Positions 58,304 to 58,633 of a stretch of 58,633 nt of DNA are shown one piece after another (the stretch's first letter is position 1; each line of letters starts with the position of its first letter). The DNA lies in assembly GCA_944358415.1 (NCBI GenBank), contig CALVRA010000007.1, positions 1 through 58,633 of the forward strand. Direction: 5' to 3'. The stretch is from an uncultured Bacilli bacterium (GTDB lineage: Bacteria; Bacillota_I; Bacilli_A; RF39; UBA660). A program made the translations under genes and the position numbers. The notes beneath the pieces are model-generated. The model made no database searches. It worked only from the letters and a program-made list of their open reading frames with translations, and was not told the origin of the DNA.

Positions 58304-58496
58304 AACAGCCTATTGTTAGGAGTATATGTAATACGGTACCATCCTATACGGCTGTCTTAATTATGATAACGGTCATCCCGGAAGTTTTTAACTTCTCTCA
58401 AAAGTAGATTCATATAAGTTTACCATCAGTTTGCACCACACCACTGACTCTCTAAAAAATAAAGCTTATATTACTATTCTTTGTCATCGATTTACT
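58304..58496 (-). promoter_or_regulatory. Serine T-box leader (riboswitch)
   Basis: On the minus strand the leader shows GAATCTACTTTTGAG, with specifier TCT (Ser) at 58408-58406. The T-box core GGATGGTACCGT follows at about 58345-58334. The terminator is ACAGCC / GGCTGT with T5 just before the HD-like gene. Uncharged tRNA-Ser would stabilise the antiterminator. The layout fits a full-size T-box of about 190 bases. Confidence 0.88.
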
Positions 58497-58502
58497 AACT
58501 TA

Positions 58503-58531
58503 ATATTATCATTTTTTTAATGATTAGTCAA
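58503..58531 (-). promoter_or_regulatory. Promoter of the T-box operon
   Basis: On the minus strand TTGACT and TAATAT are spaced by 17 bases. Confidence 0.65.
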
Positions 58532-58563
58532 CATTTAAAAATAAACATAAATCGTCTTTATGA

Positions 58564-58609
58564 TTAATTTGTGATAATGTCTTAAGTGTTAATTTGCGAA
58601 AATGTCCTA
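58564..58609. repeat. Two tandem 21-bp repeats, IS-end-like
   Basis: The copies at 58564-58584 and 58589-58609 share 18 of 21 bases (ttaatttgygawaatgtcyta) with a 25-base period. Such spaced repeats occur at the ends of IS21-type elements. The region from 58532 to the edge has no gene. Confidence 0.5.
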
Positions 58610-58633
58610 GTAGTAATATTATATGTCACCGAG

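Noticed and set aside
1-58633. tRNA, rRNA, CRISPR arrays or a reverse transcriptase in the window
   Set aside because: None was found on reading both strands. In particular, no DGR reverse transcriptase or template repeat is present here.

Overview
The window comes from a low-GC Gram-positive bacterium, most likely a member of the Bacilli close to the Erysipelotrichales/RF39-type gut lineages. The evidence is the Gram-positive replicase PolC, the RNA polymerase delta subunit RpoE, RNase Y, Veg, YutD, DivIC, YitT and FtsEX, with class III (anaerobic) ribonucleotide reductase as the only RNR seen. Taxonomy is inferred from gene content only. The genetic code is the standard bacterial one: prfB (RF2) is intact and keeps its classical programmed frameshift at an in-frame TGA. 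Several sporulation or spore-coat family genes (yunB, yabG, spoVG, yabP, yabQ, gerQ) point to a spore-forming ancestry.

Layout. 1-2.2 kb: the 3' end of greA and two tandem DUF1016/YhcG PD-(D/E)XK nuclease genes, each with a different perfect palindrome at the homologous position. 2.5-6.7 kb: rny, an LRR-like protein, a small membrane protein and a lipoprotein polysaccharide deacetylase. 7.1-10.2 kb: anaerobic RNR, with the glycyl-radical tail of NrdD carried by a separate 55-residue gene, followed by nrdG. 10.4-14.6 kb: two envelope proteins and an XRE regulator divergent from a frameshifted lectin-like surface gene that contains a GC-rich patch. 14.6-19.4 kb: yunB, yutD, prfB, yitT, ftsE, ftsX. 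19.5-27.6 kb: an A/T-rich, transfer-like cluster (acetate-kinase homologue, Gfo/Idh oxidoreductase, Nudix, WYL-type regulator, HAD-phosphoribosyltransferase fusion, PfkB-SIS fusion). 27.7-27.9 kb: a structured RNA convergent with a 24-residue hydrophobic peptide (type I toxin-antitoxin-like). 28-36.8 kb: ABC exporter, GNAT, yabG-veg-spoVG-yabP-yabQ-divIC, lemA, gerQ, pduL, an SDR and a Fic protein. 36.8-42 kb: a decayed second and an intact third copy of the regulator/surface-protein cassette, a class A PBP, a DUF1934 protein, rpoE and an RHH regulator. 42.2-54.8 kb: prfA-prmC, rnr, polC, an Rpn nuclease remnant, polA and an extracellular nuclease. 54.8-58.6 kb: a helical-repeat protein and a serine T-box leader controlling a degenerate HD-domain gene plus serS. 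The right edge carries IS-end-like tandem repeats.

Most notable are: (1) the three-copy cassette [XRE regulator <- palindromic operator -> lectin-like surface protein], one copy of which holds a 115-bp patch at 56% GC over the predicted ligand loops, as expected for the variable region of a diversity-generating retroelement whose reverse transcriptase would lie elsewhere; (2) the split NrdD; (3) the 19.5-27.6 kb metabolic cluster with two unusual fusions; (4) the RNA/peptide locus at 27.7 kb. Function assignments rest on recognised family motifs in the translated sequence. No database search was run.
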